The notes: generated by a model not told the origin, from the sequence alone. A stretch of DNA of 64,000 nucleotides from Pirellula sp. SH-Sr6A (GCF_001610875.1 NZ_CP011272.1:6181988-6245987), one strand, 5' to 3'. Positions 25,810 to 34,733 are shown, numbered from the stretch's first letter. Numbers and translations: made by a program.

Positions 25810-28800
25810 TTAATCTAAATACATGAACTCATTGCTGGCCAGGAGCGCTTGCGCGTAGCGTTCCCATCGACTGAGTTTGTTATTCGAACGCGTGTCGTCG
25901 CTGTCTTCTGACTGCAAATAGCGAAGTCCTAGTTGCAGTTCGCTGTCAAGAACTTTGCGGCCGAACGCTATCAAGTAGGCTCGGCGTATCCTGTTCTCGA
26001 GTTTTTCCCCACCTTCTCTCTCAACCCGTGCTGCAAAGGCTTTGGATTGTTCGAGCATGAATGGGCTGTTGAGCACAAAGAGTTGCTGTTGCGGTACCGT
26101 CGTCTCGGCACGTGTCGAAGCGGTGATGTTCGCATCGGGAAAATCGAAAAGCCGCAGCATGTTATCAAGCTCGTGGCGACTGATGAATCCGTATATCGTA
26201 CGCCGATTGTTTCCGGCCTCAGCAAGATTCGTCGAAGGCCCTTCGAGGTTACGATCGAGTCGACCCGAAGTCGCTAACAACGCATCGCGCCAAGCTTCTA
26301 CGTCCAATCGGCGTCGATTCATTCTCCAGAGATAACGATTGTCAGCGTCGATTTGCTGGTTCACTTCATTTGCATCGGTACTAAGTTGGTAGGTAGCCGA
26401 AAGCATGATCTCTCGATGCAATGCTTTGAGCGACCAGCCCTGATCGAGAAATCGAAGAGTCAAGTAGTCCAAGAGTTGTGGGTGGGTCGGCGGCTCTCCC
26501 AGCTTCCCAAAATTATCGGGCGTCGCGACGAGGCCTCTACCGAAATGGTGTTGCCATACCCGGTTTACAATAACTCTCGCAGTGAGTGGGTTTTCAGGAG
26601 ATGCGATCGCTCGAGCCAATTCGAGCCGGCCGCTCCCCTCAGTAAAGGGTGATGGGGAATCGCTGCTTAAGATTCTAAGAAACCTTCGAGGAGCCACTTC
26701 GCCTTGATTGGCTGGATTTCCTCGAATCATAACCTTCAAGTCCGATGGCTTGGATTCGGCAATCACGTGGGCTATCGGGTATTTCGCTGGGGAATTTCTG
26801 CGAAGCTCTTCGAGTTCTTCGCGCTGCGCTGCAAGCAATTCTCGCACTTCGGGGGAAAGCTTTCCTTCGATCCAAGGCAATTCCATGGCGAAGACCCCTT
26901 TCTCGCCAAATAGCTCGGCAAGGAGGTCCGGTTGACCAGAGCTGAGGTCGGTTGGGGCTTCTGTATACACTCGAAATTGCACGGCCGCATTCTCACCGCA
27001 ACCGCCCGGTTGATCGCTTCCGCTGTTGTCCAGCCCCGCGGTCGCCTGAAAACGAAGGGCACCGTCTGGAAGTGCGTAGGTGATCACGGAAGTCGAGTGC
27101 GTTCCGATCCCTCTTTCGTAAGTCTGTCCGGCAACCCGGAGGGCCTCTCCGCTGACACTCTTATTGATTTTGACTTCGCCATAGGAATTGGAGACTGATC
27201 GCCATTTCAAATCGAGGAGACTAACTTCACCGGAAGCGGTGATCAGCCGTGGCTCGAGCCAGTTGGCATGGTCGCAACTGGCGCCATTGCCGCCGTCGGT
27301 GACGACCAGTACCAGTTCCTTCGCTCCAGCTAGATCCACGTCGATGGAAACCACGGGCGCCCCCTTGGTAACCAGTGCGCTGGTGTATCGCGCATTGCCG
27401 ATCGGAGTCTGAGCAGCTAGTTCCGTTTGTTCCTCGGATGTCAACGAGCCATCGCGCTGCCGAATCAATAATTGCAGATACCTCTGGAACAGGGACGCAG
27501 CGTCCGAACCACTGGCTTCCCCTGTGGTTGAACTCGTTTCGTCAAACCAAGGCTTCAAAGATCGAGGTGGAGAATCAGATTTTGATTTAAGGTATTCGCT
27601 CCACTTTTTAAGGGTCGGTTCTTCGAGATCGTTCGATTTCGCGAAGGCAGCGATCTTTAGCGTCGGATCTTTGGATTTCTCAGCCCGATAGGCTCGTGTT
27701 GCCAACATGTAACGCGAGACCTCCTCGATTCGTGCTTCGCGAATCTTGGGGCTTTCTTTTGCAATCGCCTGACTGATTTCCTCTTCCCGTTCTTTGATCT
27801 TCTGCTGGGCTGCGTCGTAGCGTTTCACCTCATCCTCTGGCGCGAGAGGTGCGTTGTGCAGTCGAGAACTGTGGAAGACGCCAGCCAACGAGTAATAATC
27901 CTGAGTGGGGATCGGGTCAAATTTATGGTCATGACACCGGGCGCATGAGACGGTCAATCCCAAGAAACCTCGAGTCAATGTGTCGATGCGGTCATCGAGT
28001 TCGTCTGCAGTCGCTTTGGCGGCGTCGGTATTCTTGTAGTACTGCGCACCTAATCCAAAGTAGCCAAGAGCTGCGAGATGTTTTAGTCGTTCGTTCTCGT
28101 CGAGGTCCATGACATCTGCCGCGATCTGCAGTTGAACAAACCGATTGAAAGGAAGGTCGGCATTGAAGGCTGCGATTACCCAATCGCGATAACGATAGCC
28201 ATTGGTATTGGGTTGAACGCTAAAGGTATGCGCTTGATCCTCAGAGTAACGCGCGACATCGAGCCAATAACGCCCCCAACGTTCTCCATAGGCAGGCGAG
28301 TCGAGCAAGCGATCGATGACTTTGGAGAAACTGTTCGAGGAATCGTCCGCTACGAAGGACTCCACTTCTTCGGGGCTCGGGGGGAGACCTGTCAAATCAA
28401 AAGTGGCACGTCGAATAAGCTCCCGTTTTCCAGCCTTGCGAACAGGGGAGAGTCCTTGGGCTTCCATGGTGGCGAGCGTAAACTGATCGATCGTCGATTC
28501 TGCCCAATCCGAGCGTTGGGGGGTCGGAATCGGTGGATGTTGGGGAGGCACGAAGGACCAAAACTTTCTGGCTTCTTCGAAGTCGATCTCTTTTTTGACG
28601 GCGGTAGGTGTTCCAACGCGAGGGTCGATCGCACCGTTTGCTACCCAGTTCTCCAAGTCCGAGATCACCTCCTTAGGTAATTTTCCACGAGGCGGCATTT
28701 CGCTCGATTCGTATCGGATGGCTTGAATGATTAAGCTTTTATCCACTTGATGGGGGATAAGTGCCGGGCCCGAATCCCCACCCATTAAGAGACCTTGGGC

Positions 28801-29022
28801 CGTATCAAGCAACAAGCCACCTTGTACCGTCTTCGCTTCGGCAGAATGGCATTCGTAACAGTGTTCGACGAGAACAGGTCGGACCTTCTTTTCAAAGAAC
28901 TCAACCTCAGTGGCTTGCTCTGCCTTAGCGATTCCCTCTTGTGCACAGATTGGAGTCGAAATAGCGATCACCAAACCTATTGCGATTGGGATGCGTCGAA
29001 CGCAGCTCAAAAGTGAATGCAT
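25810..29022 (-). CDS. PSCyt1-DUF1549-DUF1553 cytochrome-like protein, 1070 aa
   Basis: Full-length version of the planctomycete cytochrome-like family. After a signal peptide (about 1-27, ending at ICAQ) comes PSCyt1 with C55-Y-E-C58-H59 and a distal MPPRGKLP methionine region (a plausible axial ligand). DUF1549 (about 170-390) carries a second haem-like motif in VSCARCHDHKFDPI. A region of about 540-690 resembles an NPCBM-like carbohydrate-binding module (TYERGIGTHSTSVITYALP). DUF1553 (about 780-1060) closes the protein. Two CxxCH motifs suggest a secreted dihaem electron carrier or oxidoreductase, perhaps acting on polysaccharide; this is inference. It is first in the set that continues with DUF1501 and the UxaE-like gene. 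Confidence 0.93.
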   Translation of the reverse strand: MHSLLSCVRRIPIAIGLVIAISTPICAQEGIAKAEQATEVEFFEKKVRPVLVEHCYECHSAEAKTVQGGLLLDTAQGLLMGGDSGPALIPHQVDKSLIIQAIRYESSEMPPRGKLPKEVISDLENWVANGAIDPRVGTPTAVKKEIDFEEARKFWSFVPPQHPPIPTPQRSDWAESTIDQFTLATMEAQGLSPVRKAGKRELIRRATFDLTGLPPSPEEVESFVADDSSNSFSKVIDRLLDSPAYGERWGRYWLDVARYSEDQAHTFSVQPNTNGYRYRDWVIAAFNADLPFNRFVQLQIAADVMDLDENERLKHLAALGYFGLGAQYYKNTDAAKATADELDDRIDTLTRGFLGLTVSCARCHDHKFDPIPTQDYYSLAGVFHSSRLHNAPLAPEDEVKRYDAAQQKIKEREEEISQAIAKESPKIREARIEEVSRYMLATRAYRAEKSKDPTLKIAAFAKSNDLEEPTLKKWSEYLKSKSDSPPRSLKPWFDETSSTTGEASGSDAASLFQRYLQLLIRQRDGSLTSEEQTELAAQTPIGNARYTSALVTKGAPVVSIDVDLAGAKELVLVVTDGGNGASCDHANWLEPRLITASGEVSLLDLKWRSVSNSYGEVKINKSVSGEALRVAGQTYERGIGTHSTSVITYALPDGALRFQATAGLDNSGSDQPGGCGENAAVQFRVYTEAPTDLSSGQPDLLAELFGEKGVFAMELPWIEGKLSPEVRELLAAQREELEELRRNSPAKYPIAHVIAESKPSDLKVMIRGNPANQGEVAPRRFLRILSSDSPSPFTEGSGRLELARAIASPENPLTARVIVNRVWQHHFGRGLVATPDNFGKLGEPPTHPQLLDYLTLRFLDQGWSLKALHREIMLSATYQLSTDANEVNQQIDADNRYLWRMNRRRLDVEAWRDALLATSGRLDRNLEGPSTNLAEAGNNRRTIYGFISRHELDNMLRLFDFPDANITASTRAETTVPQQQLFVLNSPFMLEQSKAFAARVEREGGEKLENRIRRAYLIAFGRKVLDSELQLGLRYLQSEDSDDTRSNNKLSRWERYAQALLASNEFMYLD

Positions 29023-29216
29023 CGAATCTGTACTCGGGAAGGGGGCCTGGCAAGGCCGAGATGGTAGGCACGGGATTGGGAGGGACCGTTATTGTATCCC
29101 AAGGACGAGCGTATTTCTACTTCACGTCGACGGCTCGTCATTTCGAACGCCGCCGGCTATCGCGAGCCCTTCCACAGTCTCCGCGATCGAATGGGCACTG
29201 CGTCGGATGGGTGATT

Positions 29217-29891
29217 TCAGACGTTTAGTTCACTATCCGGACGAGAACTCGCTAAAACCCACGACCTCAATGCCGTGTAGACCACGATGCCATTCAACAG
29301 ATGCCATATAAAGTGCGTGCCGATGGACCACGTCACGTCCCGATCCATGGACCGGGCTGCGATAGCGAGTGTAAAGAACAAAACGGAAAGTGCGAGCAAT
29401 CCACGTTCGACATGACTGGTCCAAGCCCAAATCAGGCTGAAGACCAACATGGCCACCCAAGACGGGATATAGAACAACGAACCGTTGAGGGGAGACTTGA
29501 ACGGCATCAAGGCATAGGACCCTCCCACGACAGCCATCACGATCAACGCTGCGAGCCAGCCAGGAATCGAAAGTAGTTTTCGGGAGATCAACCACAGGAA
29601 TAAGATTTGAAACAAGGTGATGGGAATGATATCGAGCCACATCGTCGGAATAGATGGAACCGTGTGGAAAAGGAAGCTTCCACAGCCGATCGTTGCGGCC
29701 AACACAATCAATGCGAGAGTCGCAGGATCGAGACTCCGCCTTCGCGTTGCGAAATCTAATCCTAGTGCAGCTGCGATAAGGAACGAGGCATTGCTAATCG
29801 CATTGAATGGTTCTGCCCAAAACGCGGGATCGCCTCCCCGCTCGCGATACAGCTGAAGCATGATTTGATTGAAAGGAATAAGTGATTGCAT
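29217..29891 (-). CDS. Ceramidase-like (CREST family) membrane protein, 224 aa
   Basis: Seven-helix membrane protein resembling alkaline ceramidases of the CREST superfamily. The key residues are visible: E27 and N30 in AEPFNAISNASF, S72 and H76 in GCGSFLFHT, D87 in WLDIIPI and H193/H197 in THFIWHLLNG, matching the Ser/His/Asp zinc site of the family. The usual eukaryotic enzymes cleave ceramide into sphingosine and fatty acid; bacterial homologues are mostly uncharacterised and could act on other lipids. It starts at an ATG at 29891, 180 bp after the radical SAM gene. The 29023-29216 gap after it holds no clear terminator. Confidence 0.85.
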   Translation of the reverse strand: MQSLIPFNQIMLQLYRERGGDPAFWAEPFNAISNASFLIAAALGLDFATRRRSLDPATLALIVLAATIGCGSFLFHTVPSIPTMWLDIIPITLFQILFLWLISRKLLSIPGWLAALIVMAVVGGSYALMPFKSPLNGSLFYIPSWVAMLVFSLIWAWTSHVERGLLALSVLFFTLAIAARSMDRDVTWSIGTHFIWHLLNGIVVYTALRSWVLASSRPDSELNV

Positions 29892-29921
29892 TTTGCAGCG
29901 TTAGAAAGGATGAAGGGAGGT

Positions 29922-29950
29922 GACTGGGAAGGGGAGTCGCCACCCCAGTC
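29922..29950. repeat. Inverted repeat between the radical SAM and ceramidase-like genes
   Basis: GACTGGG (29922-29928) and CCCAGTC (29944-29950) flank a 15-base loop that itself has G-rich and C-rich ends. There is no T-run. It lies 121 bp past the radical SAM stop and 31 bp before the ceramidase-like start, so it may be an attenuating hairpin or an operator. Confidence 0.35.
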
Positions 29951-30071
29951 GGGGGAGAAACGTTGAGGGCAAACGAGGGGATGGTTGTCATTCGGAGCAG
30001 ATTGGGGGCGCATGGACATTCGATTCAAAATGCGCGCATCTCTTTGACGGTGAGGCCAGCCGTATCCGCAC

Positions 30072-31544
30072 TTACATATGCCCTCCACTGTTGCTGGTGT
30101 GCACATCGTTCCGTGCCAATTCGTCGCGGCCGTCCCACCGTATTTCAGTCATCAGCGCAGCGATGGAATCCGAATAGAACATTCCTTTGGGAGTAAGCTC
30201 GTACCCCGTACGATCCCCGTGAATCAGCTCTTTCTCCCGCAACAATTCTAACCTTTCGGAGAATCGGTCCCACCGGTCTGATGCCTGCAGCATCGAAACC
30301 GTGTGGGCGTCCAATCGAAGCGAAGCGAGACGTCGGGTGACTTGCAGCACCTCCCAATCCGAGCGATCGTATGAATAGTAGCGATTCCAGATCGGCGATG
30401 GCGAACGGACCGATTGCATATATTGCAACGAGCTCTCGGGATTCATCGTTTTGAGCGCGTAGTGCCCATCCTCTGAGGCCGCAAACGAGATCCCCGAAGG
30501 ACCAAATCCCATGACCTGGCAGTGACTCGATTCATAGCTTATCGGTTCGTATCGATATCGTCGGGCGTCGTTTTCGAATTGTTTGTACTCGAAGTTGGTA
30601 AGGGAAGTTTGGTGAAATCCGTTCTGCAGCAATGTCTCGCGAAGCGAACACCAATTGTGCTCTGCCTCCGGGTTGCTCGGAAGAGCCGAAGTCAACGAGG
30701 AGTCACGAGACCAAGCGGTACCTAAACCAGGAAACATAACGAGATGATAAAGGCAGATTTGATCAAGCCCGATGTCGATTGCTTTTCGTACGTCTGACTT
30801 CATCTCTTCCAAAGTTTGACCAGGAAGATTACAAAGCAAATCGCCGCTGGCAGTCATCCCTCGTACGTGTGCCGCGTCCACTGCTGATGCAAACGTTTCT
30901 GGTCGTCCAAACCCTAACCTCCCCATCTTCTCCAGTTGTGTTTCTGAGAATGTTTGAATACCCATGCTGATTCGGAAATGACGAGCAGGAATCTCCTCGG
31001 TCATCACATCGAGCAGCAATGGCTTGCCAAGAACGAAGTTGCGAGGAACACCTTCCAGCGAAACTTCGGCCTTGGTGAGATCGAACGCTTGCACGAGACA
31101 ATGCGATAGACGACGAAAGGAATCTGCCGGTGTAAGGTTGGCCGTCCCGCCCCCGAAATAGAGCGCGTCGACCGATGCTTGGTAGAAACTAGAGGACGGG
31201 GGAACCCTCTGCTCGACCTCGTGTTCCACTGCGGCAGAGACCGCAGCCGCTTTCGCGGAGCTAAAGGCTTCATGCGGGAAAGTGCAAAAGCCGCATCCAC
31301 TAATCTTCGGATTGCAAAAAGGATGAGGCAACACGCCTACCAGCATCGGATGCGAGGGGTTTCGGGATAAGACAAACTTCGGATCGCAATGGGCTGCACG
31401 CTGCCTTTCGTCCTCGCCCGCGAATCGCATTGCGGCCGCGAGAGGATAGCCATGGAGCAAACGATGTCGCTGCGGTCGCGACATGAATTTGGCCAACCGG
31501 GCGCGAAGCGATCTTGTCGAGAGAAGGGTATCGACGGACATCAT
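30072..31544 (-). CDS. HemW/HemN-like radical SAM protein with CX6CX2C cysteines, 490 aa
   Basis: Radical SAM enzyme of the coproporphyrinogen-oxidase-like (HemN/HemW) type: an iron-sulfur and SAM-binding barrel (about 65-330) with YFGGGTANL, SMGIQTFSETQLEKMGR and DLLCNLPGQTLEEM, followed by a HemW-like C-terminal region with a winged-helix look (about 390-465). The cluster ligands are spaced C77-x6-C84-x2-C87, unlike the usual CX3CX2C. The start is one of two adjacent ATGs (31544/31541) preceded by AGGGAG; longer forms starting at 31568 or 31601 lack a ribosome site. A sigma-54-type promoter lies 74 bp upstream and the divergent neighbour is a sigma-54 activator. Whether it acts on haem, in haem delivery, or in other chemistry is unknown. 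Confidence 0.85.
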   Translation of the reverse strand: MMSVDTLLSTRSLRARLAKFMSRPQRHRLLHGYPLAAAMRFAGEDERQRAAHCDPKFVLSRNPSHPMLVGVLPHPFCNPKISGCGFCTFPHEAFSSAKAAAVSAAVEHEVEQRVPPSSSFYQASVDALYFGGGTANLTPADSFRRLSHCLVQAFDLTKAEVSLEGVPRNFVLGKPLLLDVMTEEIPARHFRISMGIQTFSETQLEKMGRLGFGRPETFASAVDAAHVRGMTASGDLLCNLPGQTLEEMKSDVRKAIDIGLDQICLYHLVMFPGLGTAWSRDSSLTSALPSNPEAEHNWCSLRETLLQNGFHQTSLTNFEYKQFENDARRYRYEPISYESSHCQVMGFGPSGISFAASEDGHYALKTMNPESSLQYMQSVRSPSPIWNRYYSYDRSDWEVLQVTRRLASLRLDAHTVSMLQASDRWDRFSERLELLREKELIHGDRTGYELTPKGMFYSDSIAALMTEIRWDGRDELARNDVHTSNSGGHM

Positions 31545-31617
31545 GTACTCCCTGGGGAATGCGGTCATGGAAAAATTCGAGGCAGGGACGACCCTCCTCA
31601 AGCAGGACCACTCCTAG

Positions 31618-31633
31618 GCGAATCGTGTGCCAA
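31618..31633 (-). promoter_or_regulatory. Sigma-54 (-24/-12) promoter for the radical SAM gene
   Basis: Read on the minus strand, TTGGCACACGATTCGC matches the sigma-54 consensus TTGGCAC-N5-TTGC with one mismatch, and the invariant GG and GC are separated by exactly ten bases. Transcription would start near 31606, about 60 nt before the ATG. Confidence 0.7.
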
Positions 31634-31696
31634 GACGAGCGATATTCCTTCAAGTCCTTTCTCGTGAGGAGTTTAGAAGGTTCTATTCGTGAAAAC

Positions 31697-31711
31697 CGCC
31701 TCACCGAGGCG
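31697..31711. promoter_or_regulatory. Candidate upstream activator site (inverted repeat)
   Basis: CGCCTC-ACC-GAGGCG is a perfect palindromic pair centred about 98 bp upstream of the predicted sigma-54 start site, the usual distance for an enhancer bound by a Fis-type activator. It is also 63 bp before the activator's own ATG, so it could serve autoregulation. Inference only. Confidence 0.4.
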
Positions 31712-31773
31712 CTAGCCCTAATACAATAAATGCGGTCCATGCGCTACATTTTTTGTACTAAGGGTCTTTAGTT

Positions 31774-33348
31774 ATGTCGCTCCTGACGACGGGTGAATGG
31801 CGGGCTGCGGAGGCAATCGCTGGTATTGGTTATGCCAATCCGTTTCTGCCAGAACGGGTTGTGTTGGAGAAGAAAGCTCTTGGAAAGAGCTTCAGGGGCA
31901 TTCCCGCGTTTCTTCAATTCCGCCCGGAGTGTTCGGCGGCCGATCTGTTCCCAAACCTGGTAGCTTTGCGTGATCGCTGTGAGCAGTTGGTTGGGAAATT
32001 GCGCTCGAAGTTGCTTGCAGGAGAGGAAGCGGGGAAGCGGGAATGGGAAGTTTATGAAGATCTAGTTCTCTATCTGCTTTACGCTCGTTATATGAGTCAT
32101 GCGATAGAGGTACCCGCATCCGGTTTTCGATGCCGTCCTGAGGACGATATTCTCGCAAGTTATGACTCGTTTGCGAACGACTTTCGATACTTCTTCGAGT
32201 TCAAACGCACAAAGTTGTCCTCGCTATTGGATCGAGACACACTTTTCGCCGGCCTCTTTCAGATCGAACGAGCCTTCTTTCATATCTTCCGCCACATCGT
32301 GGGAGTTTCGCCGGCTGCGGCGCAGCTAAGAGCTACCGTGTGGCAATCGATCTTCACCCACGACATGCGCCGCTATCGGCAGTCACTCTACAAGCAAATG
32401 GGTGATATTCCAACGTTGATCACAGGTCCCTCCGGTACTGGAAAGGAGCTAGTTGCTCAATCGATTGCGTACTCGCGATTCATCGAGTTCGATGCAAGGA
32501 AGAAGAGATTCGCTGCGGACTATTCCGCCAGCTTCATTGGCCTCAATCTGAGTTCGATTTCGCCAACACTCATCGAGTCGGAGTTGTTCGGTTATGTGAA
32601 AGGTGCGTTTACGGGTGCCCATCAGGATCGCAAGGGGTTTCTAGATCCGGCCATTTGTTCTGGATATGGTACGGTATTGCTGGATGAGATCGGCGAGTTG
32701 GATACCTACCTACAAGTCAAGCTGCTCAGGGTGCTGCAATCACGGGAGTTCCAGCGCGTCGGGGATACTCGCAGTTGTAAGTTCATTGGGAAGATCATTG
32801 CGGCGACAAACCGAGATCTTGCCGAGGAGATGAAAGAAGGACGTTTTCGGGAAGATTTTTATTATCGTTTGTGCGCAGACCGGATTGAAACACCTTCTCT
32901 TCGCATTCAACTCGATGAAGCACCCGAGAGCATCGCGAACTTTGTGAGATTTATCGCCGTTCGAATCTTTCCCGATACGGTCGATAGGACGGAACAACTG
33001 GTGGAGCAAGTAGTCGAATGGATCTCTCGAAATCTGGGATCCCATTACGCTTGGCGTGGAAACTTTCGGGAGTTGGAACAATGCGTGCGAAGCATCGTCA
33101 TTCGTGGAAATTACCTGCCCGTGCACGACCCGTTTTGGCAGAAGAGAACGCCTCGCACTGATTTTCTGTCCAGCGTAGAGAAAGGCTCTCTCGATCGAGA
33201 ACGCCTTCTACAAGGCTACTTCTCGCTCGTTTATGCCCAATCGGGTAGCTACCGCGCGGCCGGCCAGCGGCTTGGTGTGGATTGGCGAACGGTGAAGGAG
33301 ATCGTAGAAAAAGCGAACTTGAGTCAGTGCAACGAGCAAAACGGTTAG
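31774..33348 (+). CDS. Sigma-54-dependent transcriptional activator, 524 aa
   Basis: Bacterial enhancer-binding protein. The central AAA+ domain (about 195-430) has Walker A G218-PSGTG-K224, the sigma-54 contact loop GAFTGA at 277-282, Walker B around D304 in VLLDEIGEL and sensor-region motifs (AATNRDL, FREDFYYRL, WRGNFRELEQ). The C-terminal Fis-type helix-turn-helix reads YRAAGQRLGVDWRTVKEIV (about 490-510). The N-terminal 190 residues are helical and unlike GAF, PAS, receiver or CARF sensors that I recognise (YARYMSHAIEVPASGF is a distinctive stretch). ATG at 31774 has AAGGG nine bases upstream. It is transcribed away from the radical SAM gene, its likely target. Confidence 0.92.
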   Translation: MSLLTTGEWRAAEAIAGIGYANPFLPERVVLEKKALGKSFRGIPAFLQFRPECSAADLFPNLVALRDRCEQLVGKLRSKLLAGEEAGKREWEVYEDLVLYLLYARYMSHAIEVPASGFRCRPEDDILASYDSFANDFRYFFEFKRTKLSSLLDRDTLFAGLFQIERAFFHIFRHIVGVSPAAAQLRATVWQSIFTHDMRRYRQSLYKQMGDIPTLITGPSGTGKELVAQSIAYSRFIEFDARKKRFAADYSASFIGLNLSSISPTLIESELFGYVKGAFTGAHQDRKGFLDPAICSGYGTVLLDEIGELDTYLQVKLLRVLQSREFQRVGDTRSCKFIGKIIAATNRDLAEEMKEGRFREDFYYRLCADRIETPSLRIQLDEAPESIANFVRFIAVRIFPDTVDRTEQLVEQVVEWISRNLGSHYAWRGNFRELEQCVRSIVIRGNYLPVHDPFWQKRTPRTDFLSSVEKGSLDRERLLQGYFSLVYAQSGSYRAAGQRLGVDWRTVKEIVEKANLSQCNEQNG

Positions 33349-33360
33349 GCGACATGGAAA

Positions 33361-33388
33361 GGAAACGGCGTCGTTTAACGCCGTTCCC
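33361..33388. terminator. Hairpin between convergent genes
   Basis: An 11-base stem with one mismatch (33361-33371 with 33378-33388) and a 6-base loop sits 13 bp past the activator's stop and 46 bp past that of lysA. Neither side has a T-run, so it may be a bidirectional transcript end of the Rho-aided kind. Confidence 0.45.
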
Positions 33389-33433
33389 ATGCACCCAATC
33401 GCATTGAGCATCCCACGATCATTCAAGCGGATA

Positions 33434-34708
33434 CTACACCGACGGGATCGATTCGCCACGAATCAAGTCTTCGAATATTTCTCGCGTACGAATGCACTTT
33501 GGTTGTCCATTCTCGATCAAGACCTCGGGGGCTCGGTACCGTCCGTTGTAGTTGCTCGCCATGACAAAACCATAGGCACCCGCTACTTCGAGGATCAAGT
33601 GATCCCCAACGGATGCGAGCGGGAGCGATCGCTTGGCGACAAACCCTCCCTCCTCCTGGGTGAAGATGTCGCCCGATTCGCAAAGCGGTCCACCCACTAC
33701 GACATCGATGTGGGGTACGTCTGTTTTCGGAGTTTTGTGTGCGATCGAAATGGGGTGGTACGCACCGTAAAGGATAGGTCGCGCTAGATCGTTGAATCCG
33801 GCATCGAGAAGGTAAAAGAGATTGTCACCCATTTTCTTGACAGCGCGGATCTCAGCGATCAAGTAACCGCTTTCGGCAACCAAATAGCGACCCGGTTCAA
33901 TCTCTAGTTGAATGGCATGCCCAAACTTGGACTCAAGTCGCTTTCTCGTAGCATCCCAAATGGAGAAGTATTGGTCCAAATCGACATAGGTCTGACCTTC
34001 GCGATAAGGAACTGGCAGCCCACCTCCTGCGCTGATCGTCGTAATCGTACGGCCAACTTCTATCGCAACTTTCTCCAAAGCCTCTCCGACTTGAGACAGA
34101 TGCTCCAGGTCGGTGCCAGAACCAATGTGCATGTGGAGTCCAGTGATAGCGACGTTATGCAAATCGGCGCGTCTCAGGCACTCGATCACTTGTTCGTGCC
34201 AGATTCCATGCTTGGATTGCGGTCCTCCGGTATTGGTCTTTTGGCTGTGTCCATGCCCGAACCCTGGATTGATTCGAAGAGTTGCGCTCGCGCCAGGGCA
34301 CAGGGTTCCCAGTTGATCGATCATATCGGGCGAACCGCAGTTTACGTGCAGCTTCTTGTTGCGAATGATCTCCGCAGCTTCTTTGTCGATGACATCGGCG
34401 GTGAAGACGATTCCATGGGGGTCGCTATGAGGGTCGAAGCCGGCTGCCAGCGCCCGTTTGACTTCGCCTGCACTGACTGCGTCGACGACGACACCGAGCC
34501 GTCTGAGTCGATCGAGAATGGCGATATTGGAGCAAGCCTTTTGCGCGTATCGAATGACGTCGAACTTCGCGAGATCTCGAACACGCTCTTCAATGACTGC
34601 AGCATCGTAAACGTATGTAGGCGTGCCGAATTGCTTGACGAGATCCGCGACGGGAATGCCGGCGATGTTTTGACGAAGCGTGGAAAAGGAATTGATGGTT
34701 TTTGGCAT
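33434..34708 (-). CDS. lysA: Diaminopimelate decarboxylase, 424 aa
   Basis: PLP-dependent alanine-racemase-fold enzyme that converts meso-diaminopimelate to L-lysine, the last step of lysine synthesis. The PLP lysine is K57 in YAQKACSN. Family motifs follow: HVNCGSPDM, RINPGFGHGH, HMHIGSGTD, LEIEPGRYLVAESG, DAGFNDLARP and the substrate loop GGPLCESGDIF near the end. ATG at 34708 is chosen over a TTG at 34729. It is the last gene of the minus-strand operon beginning at 40220, 25 bp after the rhomboid gene; no lysine riboswitch is visible in that short space. Confidence 0.95.
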   Translation of the reverse strand: MPKTINSFSTLRQNIAGIPVADLVKQFGTPTYVYDAAVIEERVRDLAKFDVIRYAQKACSNIAILDRLRRLGVVVDAVSAGEVKRALAAGFDPHSDPHGIVFTADVIDKEAAEIIRNKKLHVNCGSPDMIDQLGTLCPGASATLRINPGFGHGHSQKTNTGGPQSKHGIWHEQVIECLRRADLHNVAITGLHMHIGSGTDLEHLSQVGEALEKVAIEVGRTITTISAGGGLPVPYREGQTYVDLDQYFSIWDATRKRLESKFGHAIQLEIEPGRYLVAESGYLIAEIRAVKKMGDNLFYLLDAGFNDLARPILYGAYHPISIAHKTPKTDVPHIDVVVGGPLCESGDIFTQEEGGFVAKRSLPLASVGDHLILEVAGAYGFVMASNYNGRYRAPEVLIENGQPKCIRTREIFEDLIRGESIPSV

Positions 34709-34733
34709 AGGTGATCGAGATAGAAACAACTGT

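Noticed and set aside
34709-34733. Lysine riboswitch before lysA
   Set aside because: Only 25 bp separate lysA from the rhomboid gene, too short for one.
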